Of a stretch of DNA of 64,000 nucleotides, positions 10,757 through 19,920 are shown one piece after another. Origin of the DNA: Stenotrophomonas sp. 57. GTDB taxonomy: Bacteria > Pseudomonadota > Gammaproteobacteria > Xanthomonadales > Xanthomonadaceae. Numbering within the stretch: the stretch's first letter is position 1; every line of letters starts with the position of its first letter. The stretch lies in assembly GCF_030291075.1 (NCBI RefSeq), contig NZ_CP127407.1, forward strand, positions 4,214,001 through 4,278,000, in the 5' to 3' direction. Under the pieces are notes generated by a model. It was not told the origin of the DNA, did not search any database, and saw only the letters and a list, made by a program, of their open reading frames with translations. A program made the translations under genes and the position numbers.

Positions 10757-12276
10757 GGAGTCCATCCGTTGAACGAGGTGAACGCCGGCACGTAGCTCAG
10801 CGTGTCCAGGCAGCTGGCATCGAGCGCCTTGGCCTGGGTGGTGTCGATGAACTGGCCGAGCAGGCGCGGCATGCAGCCGGCGTTGAGCGTGCCGTGGCCC
10901 TGCCCGCGGGCAACCAGCGCTCGGCCGTTGGGCAGGCCCTTCAGTACCTGCTCGGCGTAGCGCGGCGGGGTGACCGGGTCCAGTTCACCGGAGAGCAGCA
11001 GCGCCGGTACGTCACTGCGCAGCGGCACGGCATTGGCGGCTGGTGCCGGCCGGTGCGGCCATGCCGGGCAGGCGGCGAAGAAGGAACTTGCCACGTCGTT
11101 GCCGAACAGGCGCTCGGGATCCTCGGCCGGCGCATGGTAGCGCGGCGCATCCTCGCTGCAGATCACCGACCAATGCATGCCGCGGTTGATCTGGAAGTCC
11201 ATGCTGCGGTTCGCACCACGCGCCAGCGAGGCGAGCGGCGCGTAGCGGCCGTGCGCGGCTTCATCAAGGACCAGCGGCAGCAATGAGGCGTACTGGGGCA
11301 CGTAGGAAAACGCAAAAGCCAGGCCCACCACGCTGTCCGGTGTCAGCACATCTTCCCGGGTGTCGTAGGTGCCGGGATCGCGATACTCGACCGAAACCGG
11401 TGCACGGCGCAGGGTCTCGACCACGCTGCGCAGCTGCGCACGGGTATCGGTCGGGAAGCGCTTGCTGCATGCAGCGTCCTTGCGGCACTGCGCCGACTGC
11501 AGGGCGATCGCGTTTTCGAACGTCCTGGCGAAATCGCCGCCCACCACCAGCTCATTCGGCACCACGCCATCGATGACAATGCTGCGGGTGTGCTGTGGAT
11601 AGGTACCCGCATAGCGCTGGGCCACGCGGGTGCCGTAGGACGCACCGATCAGATTGATCCGGTCAACACCCAAGGCCTGGCGGACTGCGTCCAGATCAGC
11701 AATGGCTTCGCTGGTGGTGTAGAAACGTGCGTCCGCACGCCCCTGCAGGGAAGCCGCGCATCGCTGGGCATAGTCGCGCAGCGAGGCCTCGGAGGGCGCT
11801 TCGTTTTCGTCCAGCTGCAATTCCTTGCCGTCGGCGCCCAGGCAGCTGAGCGGGTTGGAGCCGCCGGTGCCGCGCTGGTCGATCAGGAACACGTCGCGTT
11901 GCTTGCGCACCTGGCGCAGGGCGCTATCGACGATGACGGCCACCTCGCTGGCGGCCTGGCCGGGGCCGCCGGCCAGGAAGAACACCGGATCGGGCTGGCT
12001 GCTGCCGTCGCCGGATTCCAGCCAGGCGATGCGCAGGCCGATGCTGCGGCCTTCGGGATGGGCGCGATCCTCCGGCACCTGCAGGGTGGCGCACTGGGCT
12101 TCCACGTTGGCGCTGGCGCCGACGGTGGACAAGGTGCAGGGCTGGAAGCCGATCGTGCCGAAGCGGCGGTTGGGCGCGTCGGTGCTGCCCTTCGCGTCGA
12201 CAGACGACGTTTGGCTGCAACCGGCAAGCATCAGGCTGGCCAGCATTCCGGCCAGCGCGAGGTGGTGTCTTTGCAT
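10753..12276 (-). CDS. TAP-like alpha/beta-hydrolase lipoprotein (S33 family)
   Basis: The 507-residue protein starts at ATG 12276, where a lipoprotein signal begins (lipobox LAGC, Cys20); the long in-frame extension upstream is Arg-rich and unlikely. Motifs are the oxyanion-hole AGGPG (about 102-106), the nucleophile elbow GASYG (Ser213), and a C-terminal TAP-like domain with GELDPVTP (acid) and GQGHGT (base). Relatives are tripeptidyl or prolyl aminopeptidases. It is likely anchored in the cell envelope. It is the first gene of an operon with natAB, which suggests that the ABC exporter and this hydrolase act on a common stress or peptide. Confidence 0.92.
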   Translation of the reverse strand: MQRHHLALAGMLASLMLAGCSQTSSVDAKGSTDAPNRRFGTIGFQPCTLSTVGASANVEAQCATLQVPEDRAHPEGRSIGLRIAWLESGDGSSQPDPVFFLAGGPGQAASEVAVIVDSALRQVRKQRDVFLIDQRGTGGSNPLSCLGADGKELQLDENEAPSEASLRDYAQRCAASLQGRADARFYTTSEAIADLDAVRQALGVDRINLIGASYGTRVAQRYAGTYPQHTRSIVIDGVVPNELVVGGDFARTFENAIALQSAQCRKDAACSKRFPTDTRAQLRSVVETLRRAPVSVEYRDPGTYDTREDVLTPDSVVGLAFAFSYVPQYASLLPLVLDEAAHGRYAPLASLARGANRSMDFQINRGMHWSVICSEDAPRYHAPAEDPERLFGNDVASSFFAACPAWPHRPAPAANAVPLRSDVPALLLSGELDPVTPPRYAEQVLKGLPNGRALVARGQGHGTLNAGCMPRLLGQFIDTTQAKALDASCLDTLSYVPAFTSFNGWTP

Positions 12277-12394
12277 CGTGCGTGTTTCCCCTGGAGGACG
12301 TTCCTGCCGACCACGACGGGCTGCCGCGGAAGATGTGACCCAACTTACACGGGCAGCGCGTCGGCGGCGATGGGCAGAGGCGGATTCCCGGCCG

Positions 12395-13546
12395 CTACGG
12401 CGCAGGCCAGGCGATCGCGGCCTCCGCCTTGGCCCGGTACAGCGCCGCATCGGCCGCCGCCAGCAGCGTGGACAGGTCGCCTTGGCCTTCGTCCATGGCG
12501 AGGCCGATGCTGGCGGTGACCGTCACCGGTCCGGTGGCCAGGCGCGCCGGGCACCGCTGCAGAGCGGCACGGATCGCTTCGGCCCCTGCCATTGCGTCGT
12601 CCTGCCTGCTGCCGGCCAGCACCAGCACGAACTCCTCACCGCCGTAACGGCCCAGCAGGGCGTCGTGGCCCGGTGCACAGCGCTGCAGCACCGCTGCGAA
12701 ATGGCGCAGTACCTCGTCACCGGCCAGATGGCCCCAGCGGTCATTGATCTGCTTGAAGTGATCGACATCCACCAGCAGCAGCGCCAGTGGCCGCCCTTGT
12801 CGACGCAGGTTCTGCAGACGCACCTGGCCATCGGCCAGCACGGCACCGCGGTTGAGCAGGCCGGTCAGACCGTCGGTGCGCGCCGCATGCCGCAGGTCGA
12901 CCAGCATCCGCTCGACCAGCAGCAGCACCATCGCGAAGCAGCGCGCCAGTTCCAGCATCACTCCGGCGATATAGGTGGCGAACATCGGCGAACCGGTGCG
13001 CATGATGTCCTCGCCGGCATCCGGGGCCACCGGCAGGAACAGGCGCACGGCATACAGGGTGGCTTCGGCCAGGAACACCGCCGCGGCCAGCCGGCAACTG
13101 GTGCGTTGCTGGGCCGGGGCATGGCGCAGCAGCAGCCATGCAATCCAGCCATCGACAACCAGCGCGAACACGCTGAATACCTGCAGGCGCATGCCAAGGT
13201 TCGGCCACAGCACCAGGAAGGCGAAGATGCAGGCCATGAACGCGGCCGTCATCAACAACGGCCGCCACGGCGGCAACGGCTGCTCCAGGTGCAGCGCCAC
13301 GCCGCGCAGCATCATCAGCGCGCAGCCGGCCATCGCTGCATTGCCGGCCAGCACGGCCGGCACCAGTGGCAGATAGGGGCGCAGCGCCAGCAGGGTCACG
13401 CCCAGGGTCAGCAGCCACAGGCTGGCGGTCCACTGGCGCAGCACCGGCTGACCGCGCAGCACGACCAGCAGCAGCGAGAACCCCACGGCAATGCCGATGC
13501 AGAGCAGGAAGCCAAGCACGGTGATGGTGCGGAAATCCAGGGACAT
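12395..13546 (-). CDS. Membrane diguanylate cyclase (GGDEF)
   Basis: The 383-residue protein has about six membrane helices in residues 5-215, then a GGDEF domain (about 222-380). It should make cyclic di-GMP from GTP. The active site reads GGEEF (302-306), a functional variant, and the VDVDHFKQIND metal-binding segment is intact. The allosteric inhibition site RxxD, expected five residues before GGEEF, is not conserved (APGHDALLGR), so feedback inhibition may be absent. No EAL domain is present. It lies 118 bases upstream of the hydrolase-natAB operon on the same strand. Confidence 0.93.
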   Translation of the reverse strand: MSLDFRTITVLGFLLCIGIAVGFSLLLVVLRGQPVLRQWTASLWLLTLGVTLLALRPYLPLVPAVLAGNAAMAGCALMMLRGVALHLEQPLPPWRPLLMTAAFMACIFAFLVLWPNLGMRLQVFSVFALVVDGWIAWLLLRHAPAQQRTSCRLAAAVFLAEATLYAVRLFLPVAPDAGEDIMRTGSPMFATYIAGVMLELARCFAMVLLLVERMLVDLRHAARTDGLTGLLNRGAVLADGQVRLQNLRRQGRPLALLLVDVDHFKQINDRWGHLAGDEVLRHFAAVLQRCAPGHDALLGRYGGEEFVLVLAGSRQDDAMAGAEAIRAALQRCPARLATGPVTVTASIGLAMDEGQGDLSTLLAAADAALYRAKAEAAIAWPAP

Positions 13547-13700
13547 GCAGCGCTCGTCGGCCGGGGCGGCGCGCGCATCTTAGCGCCTTGCAGCGCGATT
13601 CCCGTGGTGTTCCCCGGCTTGAGGGGGATGCCGGGTCTGAAAACGGCGAGCAGGACGACCGGCGCATGCGCAGAATCCGCGCACAACCCAGGAGACGCCC

Positions 13701-14186
13701 ATGCACGCGTGGTACCTCGGTGGCATCGACCACCGCCCCTTCCTGCCCCTGTTCGAGATGAGTGACAACGCGCTGGCGGCACTGGGAATCCAGCGCCGCT
13801 GGGCAGGCGATTCGGGAGGACACCCTTGCCGGATCAGCCTGAGCGATGCTCCCTGCGGCAGCGAACTGCTCCTGCTGTCCCATGTGCACCTGCCGTTGCA
13901 CTCGCCCTATCGCGCCTCCGGCCCGATCTTCGTGCAGCGCGGCGTGACCCGTTGCGTACTGCCCGCCGGGGAAGTGCCGCCTTATGTGCAGCGCCGCATG
14001 ATTTCGTTGCGTGCCTACGACCGCGCAGCGCTGATGCGCAGTGCGCAGGTCTGCGCCGGCTCCGAGGTTGCCACCCAGCTGGACACGATCTTCGCCGATC
14101 CAGCGGTGGCCTTCGTCCAGCTGCACAACGCAGCGCATGGCTGCTTCTCATGCCAGGCAGATCGGGTCGGCATCAACGCCACGTAG
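13701..14186 (+). CDS. DUF1203 family protein
   Basis: The 161-residue soluble protein starts at ATG 13701 with GGAG nine bases upstream. Family marks include an N-terminal I-x-G segment, the C-x-L..D-x-P-x-G stretch (CRISLSDAPCGSELLLLSH), the PYRASGPIFVQ motif and RMISLRAYD. DUF1203 proteins are widespread and of unknown role. It has five Cys and several His, which might allow metal binding. The gene is divergent from the diguanylate cyclase. Confidence 0.88.
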   Translation: MHAWYLGGIDHRPFLPLFEMSDNALAALGIQRRWAGDSGGHPCRISLSDAPCGSELLLLSHVHLPLHSPYRASGPIFVQRGVTRCVLPAGEVPPYVQRRMISLRAYDRAALMRSAQVCAGSEVATQLDTIFADPAVAFVQLHNAAHGCFSCQADRVGINAT

Positions 14187-14419
14187 CGCCACCTCCATGA
14201 CGTGATCGATGGCACGCCGATCGCGTGACCGCTGGCGCATCCGTTCAGCACCGCGTGAAGCCTGCGGGAAAGGCTTCACATGCACAGTCACGGATCGGCA
14301 TTTCCAGGGTTCCGCCGCCCGCACCACGACTCGATACTCGCGGTGGTGCCGCCGCAAGTCCGCCGCGCAGCGCAACGCCTGCGGTCACCGTTCCCTTTCG
14401 ACGACCACAAGGATGCGCC

Positions 14420-15586
14420 ATGTCATTCCGAACCACACCGTTGCTGCTGACCACCGCGTTCGCCGCAGCAGGCCTCGGCCTGGCCGGCACTGCAGCCGCC
14501 CACGGCACCATGACCACGCCGGTCAGCCGTGTCTATGCCTGCTTCCAGGGCAATCCCGAGAACCCGACCAACCCGGCCTGTGCCGCCGCCAAGGCGATCG
14601 GCGGCTCGCAGGCGTTCTACGACTGGAATGGCATCAACCAGGCCAACGCCAATGGCAACCACCAGGCGGTGGTGCCCGATGGCAAGCTGTGCAGCGGCAA
14701 CAACCCGACCTTCCGCGGCCTGGACGTGGACCGCAGCGACTGGCAGACCACGCCGATCCAGCCTGATGCCAATGGCAGATTCACCTTCGTGTTCAAGGCC
14801 ACCGCGCCGCATGCCACGCGCGACTGGCGCTTCTTCGTCACCCGCGAAGGCTGGCAGCCGGGCAGCCCCTTGCGCTGGGCCGACCTGCAGGAATTCTGCA
14901 CGCTGGGCAATACGCCGCTGTCGGCCGATGGCACCTACAAGCTGCAGTGCACGTTGCCGCAGCGCAGCGGCCAGCACGTGATCTACAACACCTGGCAGCG
15001 CTCGGATTCGACCGAAGCGTTCTACACCTGCATGGACGTGCGCTTCCAGGGCGGCGGCACCACGCCAGCGCCGCAATGGCAGGATGCCGGCCCGGTCACT
15101 GCGCGCGGTGAGCTGCCGGTCGGCACGACGCTGGCGCTGCGCGTGTTCAACGCCAACGGCAACGATGTCGAGCGCGTGGAGGCCACCCTGGCCAGCGGCC
15201 AGACAGCCCCGGCACAGTGGCCGCTGGTGCTGGCACGCAAGGTCAATGCCGATGCACAGCATGCGCGGCTGGGTGTGCTCAGCAACGGCGTGATCACGCC
15301 CACCGCATCGGCCACCGCCAACCGTGTGTACCTGAAGGACGGCAACCGCTTCCAGCTCGACACCAAGGTGCCGGGCCCGGGCACGCCGTCGCCGGGCGGT
15401 GATTTCGACCATGTGTACCCGGCCGGTCTTGGCAGCTATACGCCCGGCCAGACCGTGGTGAAGGGCACCGACGGCAAGCTGTACGCCTGCCGTCCCTTCC
15501 CGGAAGGCGCCTGGTGCAACGTCAATGCAGAGGCCTACCGTCCTGGCACCGGCGCTACCTGGCGGGATGCCTGGATCGCGTACTGA
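14420..15586 (+). CDS. AA10 lytic polysaccharide monooxygenase, copy 1
   Basis: The 388-residue secreted enzyme starts at ATG 14420, where the signal peptide begins. Cleavage after TAAA leaves His28 as the mature N-terminus, one half of the copper histidine brace; His131 (APHATRDW) is the second. The AA10 domain spans about 28-212, followed by a GbpA-like module (about 220-325) and a C-terminal CBM5/12-like domain (about 335-388) rich in Trp and Tyr. The family oxidises crystalline chitin or cellulose; the bacterial tri-modular form is usually chitin-active. A close paralogue lies 181 bases downstream. GGATG before the start may serve as the ribosome site. Confidence 0.95.
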   Translation: MSFRTTPLLLTTAFAAAGLGLAGTAAAHGTMTTPVSRVYACFQGNPENPTNPACAAAKAIGGSQAFYDWNGINQANANGNHQAVVPDGKLCSGNNPTFRGLDVDRSDWQTTPIQPDANGRFTFVFKATAPHATRDWRFFVTREGWQPGSPLRWADLQEFCTLGNTPLSADGTYKLQCTLPQRSGQHVIYNTWQRSDSTEAFYTCMDVRFQGGGTTPAPQWQDAGPVTARGELPVGTTLALRVFNANGNDVERVEATLASGQTAPAQWPLVLARKVNADAQHARLGVLSNGVITPTASATANRVYLKDGNRFQLDTKVPGPGTPSPGGDFDHVYPAGLGSYTPGQTVVKGTDGKLYACRPFPEGAWCNVNAEAYRPGTGATWRDAWIAY

Positions 15587-15598
15587 GACCGGGTGCAA

Positions 15599-15622
15599 GG
15601 AACGGTGGCAGAGCACCGTTCC
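15599..15622 (+). terminator. Hairpin between the two LPMO genes
   Basis: A perfect 9-bp stem (GGAACGGTG with CACCGTTCC, loop GCAGAG) starts 12 bases after the first LPMO stop. No T-run follows. It probably separates the two transcripts or protects the first mRNA. Confidence 0.55.
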
Positions 15623-15767
15623 CTGCAAAGTGTGAGATGCGCTGGCAGGCGAGTGTGAAGTCACTCCCACGCCACACAACGCAACGCGTTTTTCAAAGTA
15701 ATCCGATGGATACCGGCAGCCGGGATGCCGAGACTTCGCGGGGTTCCACCACCCAAAGGAAATCTCA

Positions 15768-16931
15768 ATGCATCTTTCCCAGCGGGCCGTCCTCGCGCTG
15801 TCCGTGATCGCCGGCGTAGCCGCTTCAGGCAGCGCGTTCGCCCACGGCACCCTGTCCAAGCCCTCCAGCCGCGTCTATTCCTGCTACCAGGGAAATCCTG
15901 AAAACCCGACCAATCCGGCCTGCGCCGCCGCCAAACACGTCGGGGGTGCGCAGCCGTTCTATGACTGGGCCGGCGTCAACCAGGCCAACGCCAACGGCAA
16001 CCATCAAGCGGTGGTTCCAGATGGAGAGTTGTGCAGCGGCGGCAACAGCAAGTACCGCGGCCTCGATCTGAACCGCAGTGACTGGCCGACCTCGCCGATC
16101 CGCGCCGATTCGCATGGGCGTTACACCTTCGAGTTCAAGGCGCCGGCCCCGCATGCCACCCGCGAGTGGAAGTTCTACGTCACCCGCGACGGTTGGCAGC
16201 CGGGCAGCCCGTTGCGCTGGGCCGACCTGGAAGCGTTCTGCACGCTGGGCAACGTGCCGGTTTCCGGCGACGTCTACAAGCTGGATTGCCCGCTGCCCAA
16301 GCGTAGCGGCCAACACGTCATCTACAACACCTGGCAGCGCTCGGATTCCGGTGAAGCGTTCTATACCTGCGCGGACGTGCGCTTCGAGGGGGGCGGTGGC
16401 GTGACCCCACCGCCGCAGTGGCAGGATGCAGGCCCGGTCACGGCTCGCGGTGCGCTGGACGTGGGCACCACCGTGACCCTGCGCGTCTTCAACGACCAGG
16501 GCAACGACTTGGAACGCCCGGAGATCACCTTGGCCGCAGGTCAGACCGCTGCGAACCAGTGGCCGCTGGCGCTGGCCCGCAAGGTCAACGCCAGCGCACA
16601 GCATGCCCGCGTGGGTGTGTTGAAGAATGGCGTGATCACGCCGGTGGCATCGGCTACCGAGAACCGCGTGTACCTGACACCGGGCCACCTGTTCCAGCTC
16701 GATACCCGGGTGCCGGATCCGGATCCGGTCGATCCGCCGCCCGGCGACTACGACTTCGTGTACCCGGCCGGTCTCGGCAGCTACATCCCCGGCCAGACCG
16801 TCGTGAAGGGCACCGACGGCAAGCTGTACGCATGCCGCCCGTTCCCGGAAGGCGCCTGGTGCAACATCAATGCCGAGGCCTACCGTCCGGGCACCGGTTC
16901 TGCGTGGCGGGATGCCTGGATCGCATACTGA
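15768..16931 (+). CDS. AA10 lytic polysaccharide monooxygenase, copy 2
   Basis: This 387-residue paralogue has the same three-module layout as its upstream neighbour. Signal cleavage after SAFA exposes His26; the second copper ligand is His129. The AA10 domain covers about 26-212, the GbpA-like module about 218-325 and the CBM5/12-like domain about 335-387. The last 50 residues are almost identical to copy 1, including PAGLGSY and KGTDGKLYACRPFPEGAWC, which points to recent duplication or gene conversion. The linker is more acidic and Pro-rich. AAAGGA lies 9 bases upstream of the ATG. Confidence 0.95.
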   Translation: MHLSQRAVLALSVIAGVAASGSAFAHGTLSKPSSRVYSCYQGNPENPTNPACAAAKHVGGAQPFYDWAGVNQANANGNHQAVVPDGELCSGGNSKYRGLDLNRSDWPTSPIRADSHGRYTFEFKAPAPHATREWKFYVTRDGWQPGSPLRWADLEAFCTLGNVPVSGDVYKLDCPLPKRSGQHVIYNTWQRSDSGEAFYTCADVRFEGGGGVTPPPQWQDAGPVTARGALDVGTTVTLRVFNDQGNDLERPEITLAAGQTAANQWPLALARKVNASAQHARVGVLKNGVITPVASATENRVYLTPGHLFQLDTRVPDPDPVDPPPGDYDFVYPAGLGSYIPGQTVVKGTDGKLYACRPFPEGAWCNINAEAYRPGTGSAWRDAWIAY

Positions 16932-16941
16932 GGCAGGCTAC

Positions 16942-16964
16942 GGGGGCGGCATGAGGCCGCCTCC
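16942..16964. terminator. Hairpin between convergent LPMO2 and reductase genes
   Basis: GGGGGCGGC pairs with GCCGCCTCC (9 bp, one G-T) around an ATGAG loop. It lies ten bases past the LPMO2 stop and probably terminates that transcript. Confidence 0.6.
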
Positions 16965-16977
16965 GGTTCATCAGGAG

Positions 16978-17002
16978 GTTGCCGGCCAGCGGCCGGCACC
17001 AC
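16978..17002 (-). repeat. SMAG-like repeat (degenerate head)
   Basis: On the minus strand it reads GGTGGTGCCGGCC-GCT-GGCCGGCA. The palindrome core matches the copies at 19638 and 29569, but the head is GTGG instead of GTAG. It lies just past the ferredoxin reductase stop. Confidence 0.6.
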
Positions 17003-17008
17003 CCTGGC

Positions 17009-17758
17009 CTACTTGCTGCTGACGTACTTCTCGCGGCGGATCTGCGGGTTGCCCAGGCCAGCCGCCTTGAGCAGCTCGGCGCAGGCATCGACCATGTCCG
17101 GGTTGCCGCACAGGTAGGCGATGTCGGTGGCCGGGTCCGGCGTGAAGGCGGCCAACGCCTGCTGCACGTAGCCATGCTGCACGTCCGGGTGAGCATCGGC
17201 CGGCAGTTCCCGCGACAGGCATGGAACATAACGGAAGTTCGGGTGCTTTTCGGCGAAGCTGTAGAAATCTCCGCTGTACAGCAGCTCTCCCGGGCTGCGC
17301 GCGCCCTGCAGCAGCACGATCTGTACGCCGCGCTCGGCCATGGCCGTTTCCAGCAGCGGCAGCATCGAGCGGTACGGGGTGACGCCGGTGCCGGTGGCGA
17401 TCAGCAGGTAGCGGGCGTTGTGGTCGCCTGGGTTCAGGCAGAATCGGCCGTACGGGCCGGACGCGCTGACCTGGCTGCCCTGCTCCAGTGCCTCGAACAG
17501 GGCCGTGGCGGCGCCACCGGGCACGAAACTGACCGCGATGTCCACCGCCTCGCCTGGGCCCAGCGCGTGGTCGTGGATGGTCGCCAGCGAGTAGCTGCGC
17601 TTGGTTTCGGTGCCGTCGGCGTAGCTGAAATGGACCTGGATGAACTGGCCGGGCTGGAAGTCCAGCGGCTGTCCATCGTCACGCACGAACTGGTAGTGGC
17701 CGACGGTCGGGGCCAGCATGCGGCAGCCGACCAGCTTGAGGGGGAATTGAACAGGCAC
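17009..17758 (-). CDS. fpr: Ferredoxin-NADP(+) reductase
   Basis: The 249-residue flavoprotein should pass electrons between NADPH and ferredoxin or flavodoxin in the cytosol. The FAD-binding barrel (about 1-100) has the RSYS isoalloxazine motif and PGQF; the NADP domain (about 105-249) has GTGVTPYRSM and YLCGNPDMV. The C-terminus REKYVSSK extends past the flavin as in the Azotobacter-type subclass. Known roles of the family are Fe-S cluster supply and oxidative stress. The gene is divergent from the YadGH exporter across 85 bases. Confidence 0.93.
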   Translation of the reverse strand: MPVQFPLKLVGCRMLAPTVGHYQFVRDDGQPLDFQPGQFIQVHFSYADGTETKRSYSLATIHDHALGPGEAVDIAVSFVPGGAATALFEALEQGSQVSASGPYGRFCLNPGDHNARYLLIATGTGVTPYRSMLPLLETAMAERGVQIVLLQGARSPGELLYSGDFYSFAEKHPNFRYVPCLSRELPADAHPDVQHGYVQQALAAFTPDPATDIAYLCGNPDMVDACAELLKAAGLGNPQIRREKYVSSK

Positions 17759-17804
17759 GACTTTTCGGGACAGTGTGTAGCCGGGGCAAGCCCTCGGGGT
17801 CTTC

Positions 17805-17810
17805 TATAAT
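17805..17810 (+). promoter_or_regulatory. Consensus -10 box before the YadG-like gene
   Basis: TATAAT stands out in this GC-rich gap 34 bases before the ATG of the ABC ATPase gene. No convincing -35 box is seen at the right distance, so the call rests on the -10 alone. Confidence 0.4.
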
Positions 17811-17843
17811 AGCCCCTCCCCGCCCCCTCTCCAGCGCCAGCCC

Positions 17844-18808
<965 letters not shown>

Positions 18809-18812
<4 letters not shown>

Positions 18813-19600
18813 GCACCACCGAGCTGACCGACGGCCAGCGCAACCGCGTCGCGCTGATGACCATCGTGCGCCGCGAAGTCGCCCGCATCATGCGCATCTG
18901 GGGCCAGACCCTGGTACCGCCGGCGATCACCATGACCCTTTACTTCCTGATCTTCGGCAACCTGATCGGGTCGCGCGTGGGTGACATGGGCGGCTACAGC
19001 TACATGCAGTTCATCGTACCGGGGCTGGTGATGATGAGCGTGATCCAGAACAGCTACGGCAACATCAGTTCCTCGTTCTTCGGTGCCAAGTTCGGCCGCC
19101 ACGTGGAAGAGCTGCTGGTCAGCCCGATGCCGAACTGGGTGATCCTGTGGGGCTACGTGGCCGGCGCCGTGCTGCGCGGCCTGATGGTGGGCGTGATCGT
19201 GCTGATCATCGCGATGTTCTTCACCCCGGTGCGCATTCCGCATCCGCTGGTGATGCTGACCACGGTGATCCTGGGCGCGACGATCTTCTCGCTGGCCGGT
19301 TTCATCAACGCGGTGTATGCGAAGAAATTCGACGACGTGGCGATCGTGCCGACCTTCATCCTGACCCCGCTGACCTACCTGGGCGGCGTGTTCTATTCGG
19401 TGAAGCTGCTGCCGGGCTGGGCCGAAGCGGCCACGCATGCGAACCCGATCTTCTACATGGTCAATGCGTTCCGCTATGGCCTGCTGGGCAGCAGCGATGT
19501 GCCGCTGCCGGTGGCGTACGGCCTGATGATCGGCTTTGTGGTGGTGCTGACGGCGCTGGCGCTGTGGCTGCTGCGCCGCGGTGTCGGCATGCGCAGCTGA
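18809..19600 (+). CDS. ABC-2 type permease, YadH-like
   Basis: The 263-residue permease has six hydrophobic segments and the ABC-2 motifs SFFGAKFGRHVEELLVSPM and TPLTYLGGVFYSV. It is the inner-membrane half of the exporter and starts within the stop codon region of the ATPase gene (ATGA), so translation is coupled. A hairpin begins eight bases after the stop. Confidence 0.94.
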
Positions 19601-19607
19601 GTTTTGC

Positions 19608-19630
19608 GTGCAGGGCCTGCGGCCCTGCAC
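19608..19630 (+). terminator. Hairpin after the YadH-like gene
   Basis: A 10-bp stem (GTGCAGGGCC with GGCCCTGCAC) with a TGC loop lies right after the permease stop. A TTTT precedes rather than follows it, so termination strength is uncertain. Confidence 0.55.
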
Positions 19631-19637
19631 CCGCTGA

Positions 19638-19661
19638 GTAGTGCCGGCCGCTGGCCGCCGA
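19638..19661 (+). repeat. SMAG repeat
   Basis: GTAGTGCCGGCCGCTGGCCG, then CCGAC: a slightly decayed copy of the TGCCGGCC subtype found intact at 29569. Confidence 0.7.
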
Positions 19662-19691
19662 CAGCCAAGGCGGAAGCAGCATGAGTTGGGC

Positions 19692-19789
19692 GGGACGGTG
19701 TGGGGATGCAGGACACGCCGTAAACCCGTCCGTGGGGGCTCAATGGCGCCATCCATGGCGCCAACGGTCCTGCATCCCCACACCGTCCC
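19692..19789. repeat. 98-bp cruciform-type inverted repeat
   Basis: Two perfect 23-base arms (19692-19714 and 19767-19789, beginning GGGACGGTGTGGGG) enclose 52 bases. Within these lies a second perfect palindrome, TGGCGCCA-TCCA-TGGCGCCA (19744-19763). The whole could fold as a long stem with a side hairpin. It occupies part of a 320-base gap between the ABC exporter and the unknown gene and contains no ORF of note. It is unlike SMAG in sequence and size. Confidence 0.8.
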
Positions 19790-19813
19790 ACCCCTGATAG
19801 TTTCCTTCCGTCG

Positions 19814-19892
19814 GTAGGTGTCGACCTTGGCCGGCACGATGGATCCACGCCACGCGTGGATGAAGCGTCCCAAGCCGATGCTCGGCTCTTTT
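19814..19892. repeat. SMAG copy followed by two small hairpins
   Basis: A decayed SMAG (GTAGGTGTCGACC to GGCAC, 19814-19837) is followed by ATCCACG-CGTGGAT (19843-19861) and AGCCGA-TGC-TCGGCT with CTTTT after it (19873-19892). The last has a terminator-like form on the plus strand. With the inverted repeat upstream this accounts for nearly all of the gap 19601-19920. Confidence 0.6.
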
Positions 19893-19920
19893 CGTTCGGG
19901 ATTGCGGCTAGGCTGTGGCG

